This document shows, one piece after another, positions 45,089 to 53,962 of a stretch of 64,000 bases of DNA (positions are counted from its first letter, which is position 1; the number at the start of each line of letters is the position of its first letter). The stretch is from NCBI GenBank assembly GCA_019245415.1, contig JAFARO010000003.1, positions 372,001-436,000 of the forward strand. The letters run 5' to 3'. This DNA comes from Alphaproteobacteria bacterium. Lineage in GTDB: Bacteria > Pseudomonadota > Alphaproteobacteria > Micropepsales > Micropepsaceae. The translations under genes were made by a program, and so were the position numbers. Below the pieces are notes generated by a model, which saw only the letters and a list, made by a program, of their open reading frames with translations, was not told where the DNA came from and ran no database searches.

Positions 45089-45547
45089 ATGAGCCAGTCC
45101 GAATTGCCACTTGACGACCTCACGGGCGAAATAGTCGACGCCGCCTATAAACTGCATGTTGCACTGGGGCCCGGACTGCTGGAATCGGTCTATCAAGCGG
45201 TTCTGGCGCGCGGTCTCGCGCGCCGCGGTTTGTTGATCGAGACTCAAAAGTCGATTTCTTTCGAGTACGATGGGATGCGCTTTGCCGATTGCTTTCGGAT
45301 CGACATCTTAGTTGCTGCCCGAGTACCCGTGGAAATCAAATCCGTCGAGAGGCTTGCTCCTGTACATTCTAAGCAGCTGCTCACCTACCTGCGCCTCTTG
45401 GATTTGCCCGTGGGCTTATTGATCAATTTCGGCGCACCAACTCTCAGGGAAGGGTTACTGCGCGTAGTCAATAAATTACAGCCCTCCGCGTCTCCGCGCC
45501 TCCGCGTGAATCAATCGGCGCTTGAAAGGCCGGGACAGCCGACATGA
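45089..45547 (+). CDS. GxxExxY-family protein (PD-(D/E)XK nuclease-like)
   Basis: 152 aa from ATG 45089. Family signature GPGLLESVYQAVL (GxxExxY) near residue 25, then a nuclease-like core RIDILVAARVPVEIKS with the D...ExK pattern of PD-(D/E)XK enzymes. GxxExxY proteins are widespread and unexplained. The reading frame runs through the right inverted-repeat arm and continues 13 codons to a TGA that overlaps the aguB ATG (ATGA). Its codon use is less GC-biased than its neighbours'. Confidence 0.85.
   Translation: MSQSELPLDDLTGEIVDAAYKLHVALGPGLLESVYQAVLARGLARRGLLIETQKSISFEYDGMRFADCFRIDILVAARVPVEIKSVERLAPVHSKQLLTYLRLLDLPVGLLINFGAPTLREGLLRVVNKLQPSASPRLRVNQSALERPGQPT
45483..45508. repeat. Right arm of 26-bp inverted repeat
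   Basis: Exact reverse complement of 45063-45088, starting CCTCCGCGTCTCCGCGCCTC. Flanking bases differ outside the 26 bp. It lies within the 3' end of the GxxExxY frame. Confidence 0.95.
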
Positions 45548-46422
45548 GACCCATCACCCTCGCCGCCACGCAGTTCGCCTGTTCCTGGGACGCGCGCGCA
45601 AACGTGGAGAGGGCGAAGGCGCTGGTGCGCGCCGCGGCGGCTAAGGGCGCGAATGCGATCCTGATCCAAGAACTGTTCGAGACGCCCTATTTTTGTCAGG
45701 ACCAGCTTGTCGATCATTTCAAGCTCGCCGCGCCCGCGGAAGGCAATCCGCTGATCGCGGAGATGTCGGAGCTGGCCAAGGAGCTCGGCGTCGTGCTTCC
45801 GGTCAGCTTCTTCGAGCGCGCCGGACGGGCGCATTTCAATTCGCTGGCGATGATCGACGCCGATGGCCGCGTCCTCGGCGTCTATCGCAAATCGCACATT
45901 CCCGACGGGCCCGGTTATCAGGAAAAGTACTACTTCACGCCGGGCGACACGGGCTTCAAGGTCTGGCAGACGAAGTTCGGGATCATGGGCGCGGGCATCT
46001 GCTGGGATCAATGGTTTCCCGAAAGCGCTCGCAGCATGGCACTGATGGGCGCGGAGGTGCTGTTCTATCCCACCGCCATCGGCAGCGAGCCGCCTCCGGC
46101 GCCTCCGGTCGATAGCCGCGATCACTGGCGGCGCGTGATGCAGGGCCACGCCGCCGCCAACATGACGCCGCTCGTCGCCTCCAACCGGATCGGCGTGGAG
46201 AAGGGACTGGCCGGCGAGATGACCTTCTACGGCTCGTCCTTCATCGCCGACGAGACCGGCGCCATCGTCGCCGAACTAGGCCGCGCCGAAGAGGGCTTCG
46301 CCACCGCCACCTTCGACCTCGACGCGATCGCCCAGGCCCGCACCTCCTGGGGCCTGTTCCGCGACCGGAGGCCGGAGCTTTATGGCGCCATCGGCCGGCA
46401 TGACGGGAACTCTGAAAACTGA
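45544..46422 (+). CDS. aguB: N-carbamoylputrescine amidase
   Basis: 292 aa. Nitrilase superfamily; converts N-carbamoylputrescine to putrescine, CO2 and ammonia, completing the agmatine route begun by AguA. Catalytic triad Glu43 (IQELFE), Lys116 (YRKSHIPDGPGY) and Cys153 (GICWDQWFPE) are all visible, as are FYPTAIGSEP and HWRRVMQGHAAAN of this subfamily. The start overlaps the GxxExxY stop by 4 bp. Confidence 0.95.
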   Translation: MRPITLAATQFACSWDARANVERAKALVRAAAAKGANAILIQELFETPYFCQDQLVDHFKLAAPAEGNPLIAEMSELAKELGVVLPVSFFERAGRAHFNSLAMIDADGRVLGVYRKSHIPDGPGYQEKYYFTPGDTGFKVWQTKFGIMGAGICWDQWFPESARSMALMGAEVLFYPTAIGSEPPPAPPVDSRDHWRRVMQGHAAANMTPLVASNRIGVEKGLAGEMTFYGSSFIADETGAIVAELGRAEEGFATATFDLDAIAQARTSWGLFRDRRPELYGAIGRHDGNSEN

Positions 46423-46464
46423 ACCGTCTTCCCGGCCGACACCGTACTTGTTTGAGTCGCGGGA

Positions 46465-47781
46465 CTACGTCCCTCTCCTGTTCGGCGAGAACTGGTCGTG
46501 CTTGCCACCGCCAAGGCCGCGGCCTTTCCCCACGGAAGCGCCACCGAACTTGGCGCGGAGTTTGTCGACCGCATGCTCGGCTTTGGCGCGTTTGCCGGCG
46601 GCGCGGTCGACCAGGTCGCCGGGATCGCACAGCGCAGCGGACTCGATGTTGTGCAGTCCCACGCCCAGCAAACGGAACGCGGTTCCATCGGCTTCCTTGC
46701 GCAAAAGCGCGCGCGCCACGCGGAAGATGCGGTCGGCGAGCTGCGTCGGCGCATCGAGCGTTTCACTGCGGGTGCGGATCTTGAAGGCCACGGTCTTCAG
46801 CTTCAGCGTCACGGTGCGGCCGCCGAGCTCCATCGCTTTGGCGCGGGCCGAGACACGCTCGCATTGCCGCCAGAGGATGCGCTCCAGCTCGGCGAACCGC
46901 ATAATGTCATCGTTGAACGTGGTCTCGGACGAGATGCTCTTCATCTCGCTGTCCGGTTCAACCTTGCGGCTGTCCTCGGCATGCGCCAGGCGATGGAGCC
47001 AGAGCCCGGTTGCGCCATAACGCGAGGCGAGCTCGCGCGGCTCCATATCCTGCAGCTGCCCGATGCGGGTGATGCCATCCTTTGCCAACCGGCCTTGAAG
47101 CGCCCCGCCGGCGCCGCGGATCATGGCGACCGGCTTGTCGCGCAGGAACGAGACCGCCTCGCCGCGGCCGATCACGGCAAAGCCGCGCGGCTTGTCCAGC
47201 TCGCTCGCGAGTTTCGCCAGGAACTTGTTGCAGGAGAGTCCAATGGAGACCGTGATCCCGATCTCGCGCTCGATGCGCAGCGCCAGCCGCGCCGTCGCCC
47301 GCGCCGGGCTCATGGCGTGCAGACGCTCGGTGCCGGTGAGGTCGAGATAGGCCTCGTCGAGCGACAACGGCTCGACCAGAGGCGTCAACTCTCGCATCAG
47401 GGCGCGCACCCGCCTTCCTTCCTCGACGTACTTGGCCATGTTGGGCCTGACGATCACCGCCTGGGGGCACAGGGCGCGCGCCTTGAACATCGGCATCGCC
47501 GAGCGCACGCCATCGATGCGCGCGATGTAGCAGCAGGTCGAGACCACGCCGCGCTTTCCCCCGCCCACGATCACCGGCTTGTCGCGCAGCGAGGGATCGT
47601 CGCGCTTCTCGATGGCGGCATAGAACGCATCGCAGTCCAGATGCGCGATGCTCAGACCATGCAACTCCTCATGCGCCGCGATGCGCCGGCTGCCGCACTT
47701 CGGGCAGCGCCGTGTCGCCCCCACGACATCGCCCAGACAATCGCGGCAGAAGGCGGTCAAGGGTCTCGGTCCTTGGGCCAT
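46465..47781 (-). CDS. dinB: DNA polymerase IV with N-terminal zinc ribbon
   Basis: 438 aa from ATG 47781. Y-family translesion polymerase. Metal-binding acidic residues at Asp49 and Asp51 (HLDCDAFYA) and Asp142-Glu143 ([11 protein letters not shown]); little-finger region at the C-terminus. The first 30 residues form a C-x2-C...C-x2-C ribbon (Cys12, 15, 26, 29), typical of alphaproteobacterial copies. The start overlaps the ROK kinase end by 25 bp. No LexA or beta-clamp gene is nearby; the C-terminal sliding-clamp motif is not obvious. Confidence 0.93.
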   Translation of the reverse strand: MAQGPRPLTAFCRDCLGDVVGATRRCPKCGSRRIAAHEELHGLSIAHLDCDAFYAAIEKRDDPSLRDKPVIVGGGKRGVVSTCCYIARIDGVRSAMPMFKARALCPQAVIVRPNMAKYVEEGRRVRALMRELTPLVEPLSLDEAYLDLTGTERLHAMSPARATARLALRIEREIGITVSIGLSCNKFLAKLASELDKPRGFAVIGRGEAVSFLRDKPVAMIRGAGGALQGRLAKDGITRIGQLQDMEPRELASRYGATGLWLHRLAHAEDSRKVEPDSEMKSISSETTFNDDIMRFAELERILWRQCERVSARAKAMELGGRTVTLKLKTVAFKIRTRSETLDAPTQLADRIFRVARALLRKEADGTAFRLLGVGLHNIESAALCDPGDLVDRAAGKRAKAEHAVDKLRAKFGGASVGKGRGLGGGKHDQFSPNRRGT

Positions 47782-48668
47782 AGCCAGGCGGCGCCGCGTA
47801 CGCCGCTGGAGTCGCCGTGGCGATTGCGGACGATCAGCGATGGAGCCTGCGCCGAGAAGGCGTGGTTCTCGACCCTCTTGGGCAGCTCGCGGTAGAGCGC
47901 ATCGATATTCGACAGCCCACCGCCAAGAACGATTGCATCGGGATCGAGGATGTTGACGACGCCGGCGATGGCGCGCGCGAAGCGGTCGATGAAGGCTTCG
48001 AACAGCGGCGCGGCAACGCGGTCGCCCTGCCCTGCCAGGCGCGCGATCTCGCTTGCGTCGGCATGCCGGCCGGCGCCGGCCGCGTACTGCGCCGCCAGTG
48101 CGGGTCCGCTGCACCAGGCTTCGATGCAGCCGCGGCGGCCGCAATAGCAGTGAGGCGCATCGCGGACTTCGTCGAGCGAGGGGCGCGGCAGGGAGTTGTG
48201 GCCCCATTCGCCGGCGATCGCGTGGGCGCCGGTCAGCACGCGTCCGCCGACGCAGACGCCGCCACCGACGCCTGTGCCCGCGATGATGCCGAAGACGACG
48301 TCCTTGCCGGCCGCCGCGCCGTCGGTCGCTTCCGAGAGCACGAAACAGTTGGCGTCGTTGGCGACGCGAACCGCACGCGTGAGCGCCGCTGCCAGGTCCT
48401 TGTCCAGCGGATGGCCGTTGAGACGCGTCGCGTTGGCGTTCTTCACCAGCCCGGTGAACGGACTGATGGTGCCGGGGATGGCGACGCCGACGCTGCCCCG
48501 CCGCCCCAGCTGCCCCTCCGCCTCGAGCACCAGATCGCGCATCGTCCGGATCACGTCGTGGTAATCGTCGCGCGGTGTCGGCACCCGCCGCCGCGTCAAT
48601 TCGCGGCCCTCGCGGTCGATCGCGAGGATCTCGATCTTGCTGCCGCCGAGATCGATGCCGATGCGCAT
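47757..48668 (-). CDS. ROK-family sugar kinase
   Basis: 303 aa. ATP-dependent hexose kinase: [12 protein letters not shown] at the start, [13 protein letters not shown] with the catalytic Asp, [20 protein letters not shown], and the zinc-binding [15 protein letters not shown]. Probably fructokinase, glucokinase or N-acetylglucosamine kinase. It starts 1 bp inside the HAD stop and ends inside dinB, so the three are likely one transcript. Confidence 0.9.
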   Translation of the reverse strand: MRIGIDLGGSKIEILAIDREGRELTRRRVPTPRDDYHDVIRTMRDLVLEAEGQLGRRGSVGVAIPGTISPFTGLVKNANATRLNGHPLDKDLAAALTRAVRVANDANCFVLSEATDGAAAGKDVVFGIIAGTGVGGGVCVGGRVLTGAHAIAGEWGHNSLPRPSLDEVRDAPHCYCGRRGCIEAWCSGPALAAQYAAGAGRHADASEIARLAGQGDRVAAPLFEAFIDRFARAIAGVVNILDPDAIVLGGGLSNIDALYRELPKRVENHAFSAQAPSLIVRNRHGDSSGVRGAAWLWPKDRDP

Positions 48669-49309
48669 CACAGCCGCTCCGCGATGAAGCGGCCGGCGCT
48701 GTGCCAGTCCTCGGCGTAGTGGTTCGCATGCGCCGAAGGCGGCAGCAGAGGCTTCAGCCGCGCGTCGCCGATCAGATGGATGCGCAGCACCTCCGGCGCC
48801 GTTTCGGCGCAGGAGGCGAGATGCTGGGGGATGTCGTCGATGAAGAAGCTCGGCCCCGACGCCCGCGCCGCGAGCGTCTTGACGGCAGGGCCCTTCATGC
48901 CGGCATTGGCGACCAGGGGGAACTTCCAGCCGATCCGCGCCAGGTTGCGGACCCGCGCCGGCGCCTGGGCTTCTGTGACGTTGCTGAGCACCACGATGCC
49001 GGCGCGTCCGCTCAGGCCCGCGAGGGTCTCGACCGCGGCCTCGACCGGCTCCAGCCAGTCCAGATCGGCGCGAAACTCCTCCAGCAGCGCCGTCACCTCC
49101 ACGTCCAGCAGCGCCGAGCGGTCGTCCAGACGGCGCACGTTGCCGTGGAGGCGGTAGCTCACCAGGTCCAAGAACAGGCCGCGGCGCCGCAGGAAGACGT
49201 CGAAGCCGTCCGCGAATCGCAGCAGCACCTCGTCGGCGTCGGCGATGACGAGCGGCCGGCCGGGCGCGATCCGGGCCAGCGCCTCGCCGATGCCGAAAGC
49301 CGCGCTCAT
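48668..49309 (-). CDS. HAD-family hydrolase
   Basis: 213 aa. Motif I is IADADEVLL (Asp24, Asp26), motif II is [10 protein letters not shown], a Lys ([10 protein letters not shown]) is followed by motif [12 protein letters not shown]. This suggests a phosphatase on a small substrate. It is wedged between DUF3572 (4-bp overlap) and the ROK kinase (TGATG overlap), so kinase and phosphatase may act on the same sugar (inference). Confidence 0.83.
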   Translation of the reverse strand: MSAAFGIGEALARIAPGRPLVIADADEVLLRFADGFDVFLRRRGLFLDLVSYRLHGNVRRLDDRSALLDVEVTALLEEFRADLDWLEPVEAAVETLAGLSGRAGIVVLSNVTEAQAPARVRNLARIGWKFPLVANAGMKGPAVKTLAARASGPSFFIDDIPQHLASCAETAPEVLRIHLIGDARLKPLLPPSAHANHYAEDWHSAGRFIAERL

Positions 49310-49578
49310 GCCCCGCCCCGCACCTGGGCCAACACGTGACGGGCGATGTGGACGGCGCGTACATCGCCTGAACCGCCATCGCAGAACTCGACCAGAAGCG
49401 CCTCGCTTGTCAGGAGAAAATCCAGGACCGCCACCAGGACTTCCGGTTCGGCGGCGCGCGCGCGCAGGTCGGCCGCGTCGATCCCCGATTCGGCCACCAG
49501 CCGGTCCAAGGCACCTTCCGAGGCGGCGACGAAGGCCAGCGCGTCGAGCGCCAGGGTCGCCGCGGCGTCTTCTGTCAT
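49306..49578 (-). CDS. DUF3572 protein
   Basis: 90 aa from ATG 49578 (MTEDAAATLALDALAFVAASEGAL). Small helical protein of the DUF3572 family, which is largely alphaproteobacterial and is often divergent from divK-pleD, as here. FCDGGSGDVRAVHIARHVLAQ at the C-terminus is distinctive. No known function. Confidence 0.82.
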   Translation of the reverse strand: MTEDAAATLALDALAFVAASEGALDRLVAESGIDAADLRARAAEPEVLVAVLDFLLTSEALLVEFCDGGSGDVRAVHIARHVLAQVRGGA

Positions 49579-49776
49579 CGATCCGGATGTGGCGGAACGC
49601 AGCACCATCGCGCTCTCATACCATATCGCCGCGCCAGTGCGTTTTAAGGAAACCGGTGCCGGGAAACCGCGAGGTTCCACGGTCCAAGCCGGAAGCGTCA
49701 AGGGAGCGTTAAGACATCGCCTCTAATACTGCGACACCGGTCGAGTCGGGCCGCGGCGGGCGGGGTGGAGAAGACG

Positions 49777-50151
49777 ATGGATGCCAAGACCAAAACCGTG
49801 CTGATCGTGGAGGACAACGAGCTCAACATGAAGCTCTTCCACGACCTGCTCGACGCCCATGGCTACCACATCCTCCAGACCAAGGACGGCATGGAGGCGC
49901 TCGACATCGCGCGCGAGCACCGCCCCGACCTGATCCTGATGGATATCCAGCTTCCCGAAGTCTCCGGCCTCGAAGTCACCAAATGGCTCAAGGAAGACGA
50001 TTCGCTCAAGACCATCCCGGTGGTCGCCGTCACCGCCTTCGCGATGAAGGGCGACGAAGAGGTCATCCGCCAGGGCGGCTGCGAGGCCTACATCTCCAAG
50101 CCCATCTCCGTCACCAGCTTCCTCGACACCGTGCGCCGCTTCATCGGCTAG
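49777..50151 (+). CDS. divK: Single-domain response regulator DivK
   Basis: 124 aa from ATG 49777 with GGTGGAGAAG upstream. Receiver domain alone: [12 protein letters not shown], phospho-acceptor Asp56 in [23 protein letters not shown] and YISKPIS with Lys108. In Caulobacter, DivK controls the CckA-CtrA relay. It is 21 bp upstream of pleD, the standard partner arrangement. Confidence 0.94.
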   Translation: MDAKTKTVLIVEDNELNMKLFHDLLDAHGYHILQTKDGMEALDIAREHRPDLILMDIQLPEVSGLEVTKWLKEDDSLKTIPVVAVTAFAMKGDEEVIRQGGCEAYISKPISVTSFLDTVRRFIG

Positions 50152-50172
50152 CGGCCAACCTTCAGGCAGGTC

Positions 50173-51543
50173 ATGACCGCGCGCGTTCTGGTCGTCGACG
50201 ACATCCTCGCCAACGTCAAGCTGCTCGAGGCGAAGCTCTCCGCCGAGTATTTCGAGGTCGTCACGGCCTATAGCGGCGCCGAGGCCTTGAAGCGCATCGA
50301 GGAAAGCATCCCCGACATCGTGCTGCTCGACGTCATGATGCCCGGCATGGACGGGTTCGAAGTCTGCCGCCGCATCAAGGCGGACCCCAAGACGGCGCAC
50401 CTGCCCGTGGTGATGGTCACCGCGCTCGACCAGCCCAGCGACCGCGTCGCCGGTCTCGAAGCCGGCGCCGACGATTTCCTCACCAAGCCGGTGGACGACC
50501 CTGCCCTGTTCTCCCGCGTCCGCAGCCTGGTCCGCCTCAAGATGATGACCGACGAGCTTCGGATGCGCGAGACCACCGGCCAGAACATGGGCCTGCTCGA
50601 CCCCACCGACACCTTGCAGGATGCCAACCCGTCGGGACGCGTGCTGATCATCGAGGACCGTCCGGAGTCCTGCGCCTGGTTCGCCAGCGCGCTGCAACAG
50701 GTCCATCAGTTCTCCGCCGTCGACACATTCGAGGAAGCGCTGGTGCGCGTGCGCGGCGGCGACTTCGATCTCATCATCGTCAGCCTCGGCGTGCGCGGTT
50801 TCGACGGCCTGCGGCTGTGCTCGCAGCTGCGCTCGATCCCCGAGGCGCGGCACGTTCCCATCCTCGTCGTGGTCAGCGAAGGCGACCGCCGCAAGCTGAA
50901 CCAGGCGCTGGAGATGGGCGTCAACGACTATCTGACCCGACCCGTCGACCGCAACGAGCTGGTGGCGCGCGTGCGCACGCAGCTGCGCAAGAAGCGCTAT
51001 GCCGACCGTCTGCGCCGCAACGTCCAGCTCAGCCTGGAGATGGCGATCACCGACCAGCTCACCGGCCTGCACAACCGCCGCTACATGGCGAGCCATCTGG
51101 AGAATCTGCTCGCCGGCGCCGCGCGCAGCGCGAAGCCGCTCGCCTTCGTCATCATGGACATCGATTTCTTCAAGTCGGTCAACGACAGTCACGGCCACGA
51201 CGTCGGCGACGAAGTGCTGCGCGAATTCGCCAAGCGCATCAACGCCAATATCCGCGGCATCGATCTCGCCTGCCGCTATGGCGGCGAGGAGTTCGTGGTG
51301 GTGATGCCCGAAACCGATTGCGGCTTCGCCTATGCCGTGGCCGAGCGCCTGCGCCGCAGCATCGAGACCACGCCGATCGAGATCAGCCGCGCACCCGGCA
51401 AGATCAACATCACCATTTCCATCGGCATCGCGGCCTCGGAAGGCGACGGCGACAGCGCCGAGGCGCTCCTGCGCCGCGCCGACCAGGCCCTCTACAGCGC
51501 CAAGCGCACCGGCCGCAACCGCGTCGTCGCCGACGCGGCGTGA
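50173..51543 (+). CDS. pleD: Diguanylate cyclase response regulator PleD
   Basis: 456 aa, REC-REC-GGDEF. The first receiver has Asp53 (VLLDVMMPGMDGFEV) and KPVDD. The second has Ser204 at the usual Asp position (LIIVSLGVRGFDG), so it is a non-phosphorylated adaptor as in Caulobacter PleD. The GGDEF domain has active-site GGEEF at 370-374 and an RxxD inhibitory site (RGID, Arg361 and Asp364) five residues upstream. It makes c-di-GMP at the cell pole during the swarmer-to-stalked switch. Confidence 0.95.
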   Translation: MTARVLVVDDILANVKLLEAKLSAEYFEVVTAYSGAEALKRIEESIPDIVLLDVMMPGMDGFEVCRRIKADPKTAHLPVVMVTALDQPSDRVAGLEAGADDFLTKPVDDPALFSRVRSLVRLKMMTDELRMRETTGQNMGLLDPTDTLQDANPSGRVLIIEDRPESCAWFASALQQVHQFSAVDTFEEALVRVRGGDFDLIIVSLGVRGFDGLRLCSQLRSIPEARHVPILVVVSEGDRRKLNQALEMGVNDYLTRPVDRNELVARVRTQLRKKRYADRLRRNVQLSLEMAITDQLTGLHNRRYMASHLENLLAGAARSAKPLAFVIMDIDFFKSVNDSHGHDVGDEVLREFAKRINANIRGIDLACRYGGEEFVVVMPETDCGFAYAVAERLRRSIETTPIEISRAPGKINITISIGIAASEGDGDSAEALLRRADQALYSAKRTGRNRVVADAA

Positions 51544-52180
51544 GCGGCTAAGCACCTCTCTCAAACCCATCATATTTCGTCATCGCCCGCTTCATGCGGG
51601 CGACCCAATTTTCTCACAGGAATAAAATGGGTCGCCCGGATCGCGCAAAAAAGCGCGACCGGGCGATGACGATTTTGAAATTGAAAGAATCGTTGCATCC
51701 GCATCGTCCGCGGCTCCGCGTGAGCCCCTTCTTCGCAGCCCGAAAGCGGATGTCCCGCACGCGGCGGTCTTCCATTTCCTCGACCATCGACCGCGTTTGA
51801 GAGACCCGCCTTCGAATCCTCGGAGTTTTGGCAGCGGACCGCTCGCGCACTCAAGCCGAGCAGCGCCGGCACCGTTCTCGTCCCTCGGACTCTGCCGGAG
51901 TGTGGGAGCCCTGCGCCGGCATCGTTCCGTGCCGCTCCGACGGGGCTTGGTCCCTTTTCCGACGCGGAGCGCACATGAGGCTCCTCGTCCTGTATGTCGT
52001 CCCTGTGCTGTTGGCTGGCGGCCTTGAGGCCTGATGGGGTTCGCGCTCCGTCGATCTCGCAGGCGAAATAAGCGCGGAAGAGAGCATTTCAAGTAGTACG
52101 GGTATTATCTCGAATAGATAACTGTCAGTTGTGACATGGATACGACACCCCGGCCAACGCGCTCCACGTCGCGGGAAGTC
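51544..52180. other. Gene-free gap between pleD and the hybrid kinase
   Basis: 640 bp between the pleD stop and the convergent stop of the kinase gene. It holds the palindrome at 51578-51672. The rest carries no reading frame with family resemblance. Positions 52090-52135 are AT-rich and include a perfect 6-bp inverted repeat (TTATCT at 52105-52110, AGATAA at 52116-52121). In many relatives rpmG follows pleD; no L33-like frame was found here. Confidence 0.6.
51578..51672. repeat. Dispersed palindrome, family 1, copy A
   Basis: Outer arms CGTCATCGCCCG and CGGGCGATGACG; inner arms GGGCGACCCAATTTT and AAAATGGGTCGCCC. The same arms occur at 59253-59334 and 61053-61137, so it is a repeated long palindrome, likely a REP/BIME-type element forming a strong hairpin after pleD. 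Confidence 0.9.
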
Positions 52181-53779
52181 TCAGCTCGCCAGGGCCTCGC
52201 GAATCTTGCGCGCGAGTTCCTCGAGACTGAACGGCTTGGCGATGAAATTCGTCCCCGGGTCGATCATGCCGCGATGGATGATCGCATTGCGCGTGAAGCC
52301 CGTCGTGAAAAGCACCTTGAGCCCGGGCCTGAGCTTGAGCGCCGCATCGGCCAGCTTGCGGCCATCGACATTGGGCATGACGACGTCGGTGAACAGCAGC
52401 GCGATGTCATCGCGGCTGCCGAGGATCTTCAGCGCTGCGTCTGCGCCGTCGGCTTCGAGAACTGTGTATCCCAGCTCGCGCACGCTCTCCACCGTGAGCT
52501 GGCGCACGCGCGCTTCGTCTTCGACGACGAGAACGATTTCACGGCCGGCCGCCAGCGGCAGGCCCTGCGAAGCACCGGCGGTCTCCTGCGTCACGGCGCC
52601 CATGTATCGCGGCAGATAGAGCTTGACCGTCGTGCCTTGCCCCAGTTCGGAATAGATGCGCGCGTGGCCGCCGGACTGCTTGGCGAAACCGTAGACCTGC
52701 GCCAGACCAAGTCCTGTCCCGCGCCCGTCCTTCTTGGTCGTGAAGAACGGCTCGAACGCCTTGGCGATCTGTTCCTTGCGCATGCCGATTCCATTATCGG
52801 TTATCGCGACGAGGACATATTGGCCGGCCGGGACATCGACATGGGCGGCCGCGTAGCGATCGTCCAGATGCGCGTTGCAGGTTTCGATCGTCAGTTTGCC
52901 GCCTTCCGGCATGGCATCGCGCGCATTGGTCGCCAGATTGAGGATGGCGTTTTCCAACTGGCTGCGATCCGCATTGACGTTCCACAGGCCACCGGCCAGC
53001 ACGGTTTCGACCTGGATATGCTCGCCGAGCGTGCGGCGCAGGATCTCCGAGAGGTTCGCGACCAGCGCGTTCATGTCGAGCGGCTTCGGCGACAGAGGCT
53101 GCTGCCGCGAGAAGGCAAGAAGACGGCGCACCAGCTCCGCAGCGCGCACGGCGCCCTCATTGGCATTGCCGATGAGAACCCGGGCGCGATCCGTCTCTCC
53201 GCGGTCGAGCGCGCGCAGCGACAGCTGCAACGCGCTGGTCACGACGGAAAGCATGTTGTTGAAGTCGTGCGCCATGCCGCCGGTCAGCTGGCCGAGGGAT
53301 TCCATCTTCTGGGACTGGGCGAGTTGCTCCTGCGTGCGGCGCAGCTTTTCTTCCGCTTCCACCCTTTCGGTGATGTCGCGGGTGATCTTGGCGAAGCCGA
53401 TGGGCCGGCCTGCGCTGTCATGGATCGGATTGACGATGCCATGGGCGCGGAAGCGGCTCCCGTCCTTGCGCAGCCGGGTGCTCTCGGATTCGAAGCGGCC
53501 GTTGCGCAGCGCCTCTTCCAGCATTTTCGAGGGCAGAGCCGCGGCCTTGTCTTCCTCGGTGAAGAACAGGCTGTAATGGCGCCCGATGACCTCGTCCGCC
53601 GAATAGCCCTTGATCCTTTGCGCGCCGGCGTTCCAGCTCGTGATCACGCCCTCGGGATCGAGCATATAGATGGCATAGTCGGTGACGCCGTCGACGAGCA
53701 GCCTGAATTGCTGCTCCATCGACCCGTTGCGCCGCGAGCGCTGCGACCCGCGGCCGAATAGCGACAGCCCAAAAACCAT
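52181..53779 (-). CDS. Hybrid PAS sensor histidine kinase
   Basis: 532 aa, no membrane helix. PAS domain (residues 21-140: FRLLVDGVTDYAIYMLDPEG, GYSADEVIGRHYSLFF), HisKA with His171 in GGMAHDFNNML, HATPase (ENAILNLATNARDAM, TDNGIGM, GRGTGLGLAQVYGF), and a C-terminal receiver with Asp465 (FTDVVMPNVDG) and KPFS. The PAS core resembles LOV/flavin-type sensors in its repeated SxxR and GxPIGF pattern, but the diagnostic NCRFLQ is absent. Cytoplasmic signal unknown. Confidence 0.9.
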   Translation of the reverse strand: MVFGLSLFGRGSQRSRRNGSMEQQFRLLVDGVTDYAIYMLDPEGVITSWNAGAQRIKGYSADEVIGRHYSLFFTEEDKAAALPSKMLEEALRNGRFESESTRLRKDGSRFRAHGIVNPIHDSAGRPIGFAKITRDITERVEAEEKLRRTQEQLAQSQKMESLGQLTGGMAHDFNNMLSVVTSALQLSLRALDRGETDRARVLIGNANEGAVRAAELVRRLLAFSRQQPLSPKPLDMNALVANLSEILRRTLGEHIQVETVLAGGLWNVNADRSQLENAILNLATNARDAMPEGGKLTIETCNAHLDDRYAAAHVDVPAGQYVLVAITDNGIGMRKEQIAKAFEPFFTTKKDGRGTGLGLAQVYGFAKQSGGHARIYSELGQGTTVKLYLPRYMGAVTQETAGASQGLPLAAGREIVLVVEDEARVRQLTVESVRELGYTVLEADGADAALKILGSRDDIALLFTDVVMPNVDGRKLADAALKLRPGLKVLFTTGFTRNAIIHRGMIDPGTNFIAKPFSLEELARKIREALAS

Positions 53780-53921
53780 GCGATGAAGATTCCGCTCCCT
53801 GACAAATTGCTAGCACAGCAGAAGCCCGGAAATCAGGCGGAAACTGGCCTCGCCCAGATTGCTTTTTGATAAACCCTGCCCGAGGTCAGGTTCAGCTCAA
53901 AGTGCGGCGGGCCGGGCCGCC

Positions 53922-53949
53922 TTGACATCCTTCCATATTTCATTATTCA
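53922..53949 (+). promoter_or_regulatory. Promoter of the ars operon
   Basis: -35 TTGACA (53922-53927), 16-bp spacer, -10 TATTCA (53944-53949). The first base of the arsR ATG is at 53957, so transcription would start at or one or two bases before the ATG. No Shine-Dalgarno lies in between. This predicts a leaderless arsR mRNA. Confidence 0.75.
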
Positions 53950-53962
53950 TTGAAATATGGAA
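53931..53962. promoter_or_regulatory. ArsR-type operator overlapping the arsR start
   Basis: Perfect 12-bp inverted repeat: TTCCATATTTCA (53931-53942) and TGAAATATGGAA (53951-53962) around an 8-base spacer (TTATTCAT). The arms contain the TTCA/TGAA halves typical of ArsR/SmtB operators. It covers the -10 box and the start codon, so a bound ArsR would block transcription directly. Confidence 0.82.

Larger units (their letters stand above)
45063..45508 (+). mobile_element. GxxExxY unit bounded by a perfect 26-bp inverted repeat
   Basis: The left arm (45063-45088) and right arm (45483-45508) are exact reverse complements over 26 bp and enclose nearly the whole GxxExxY gene. The left arm supplies its ribosome site (CGCGGAGG); the right arm codes its C-terminal SASPRLRV segment. 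The unit sits between the MFS gene and aguB, splitting what reads as an aguA-MFS-aguB operon. No transposase is inside, so a non-autonomous or self-spreading unit is inferred. Confidence 0.5.

Noticed and set aside
47782..49379. Possible longer dinB or ROK proteins from upstream starts.
   Set aside because: The extra residues are frame-shifted shadows of the upstream kinase and HAD genes. Family starts [11 protein letters not shown] and MRIGIDLGG are clear.
51592..52092. Open frames in the gap after pleD, including a 78-codon one on the minus strand.
   Set aside because: They run through the palindrome at 51578-51672, are Arg/Ser-rich in a way typical of non-coding GC-rich DNA, and lack ribosome sites. 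None resembles RpmG.
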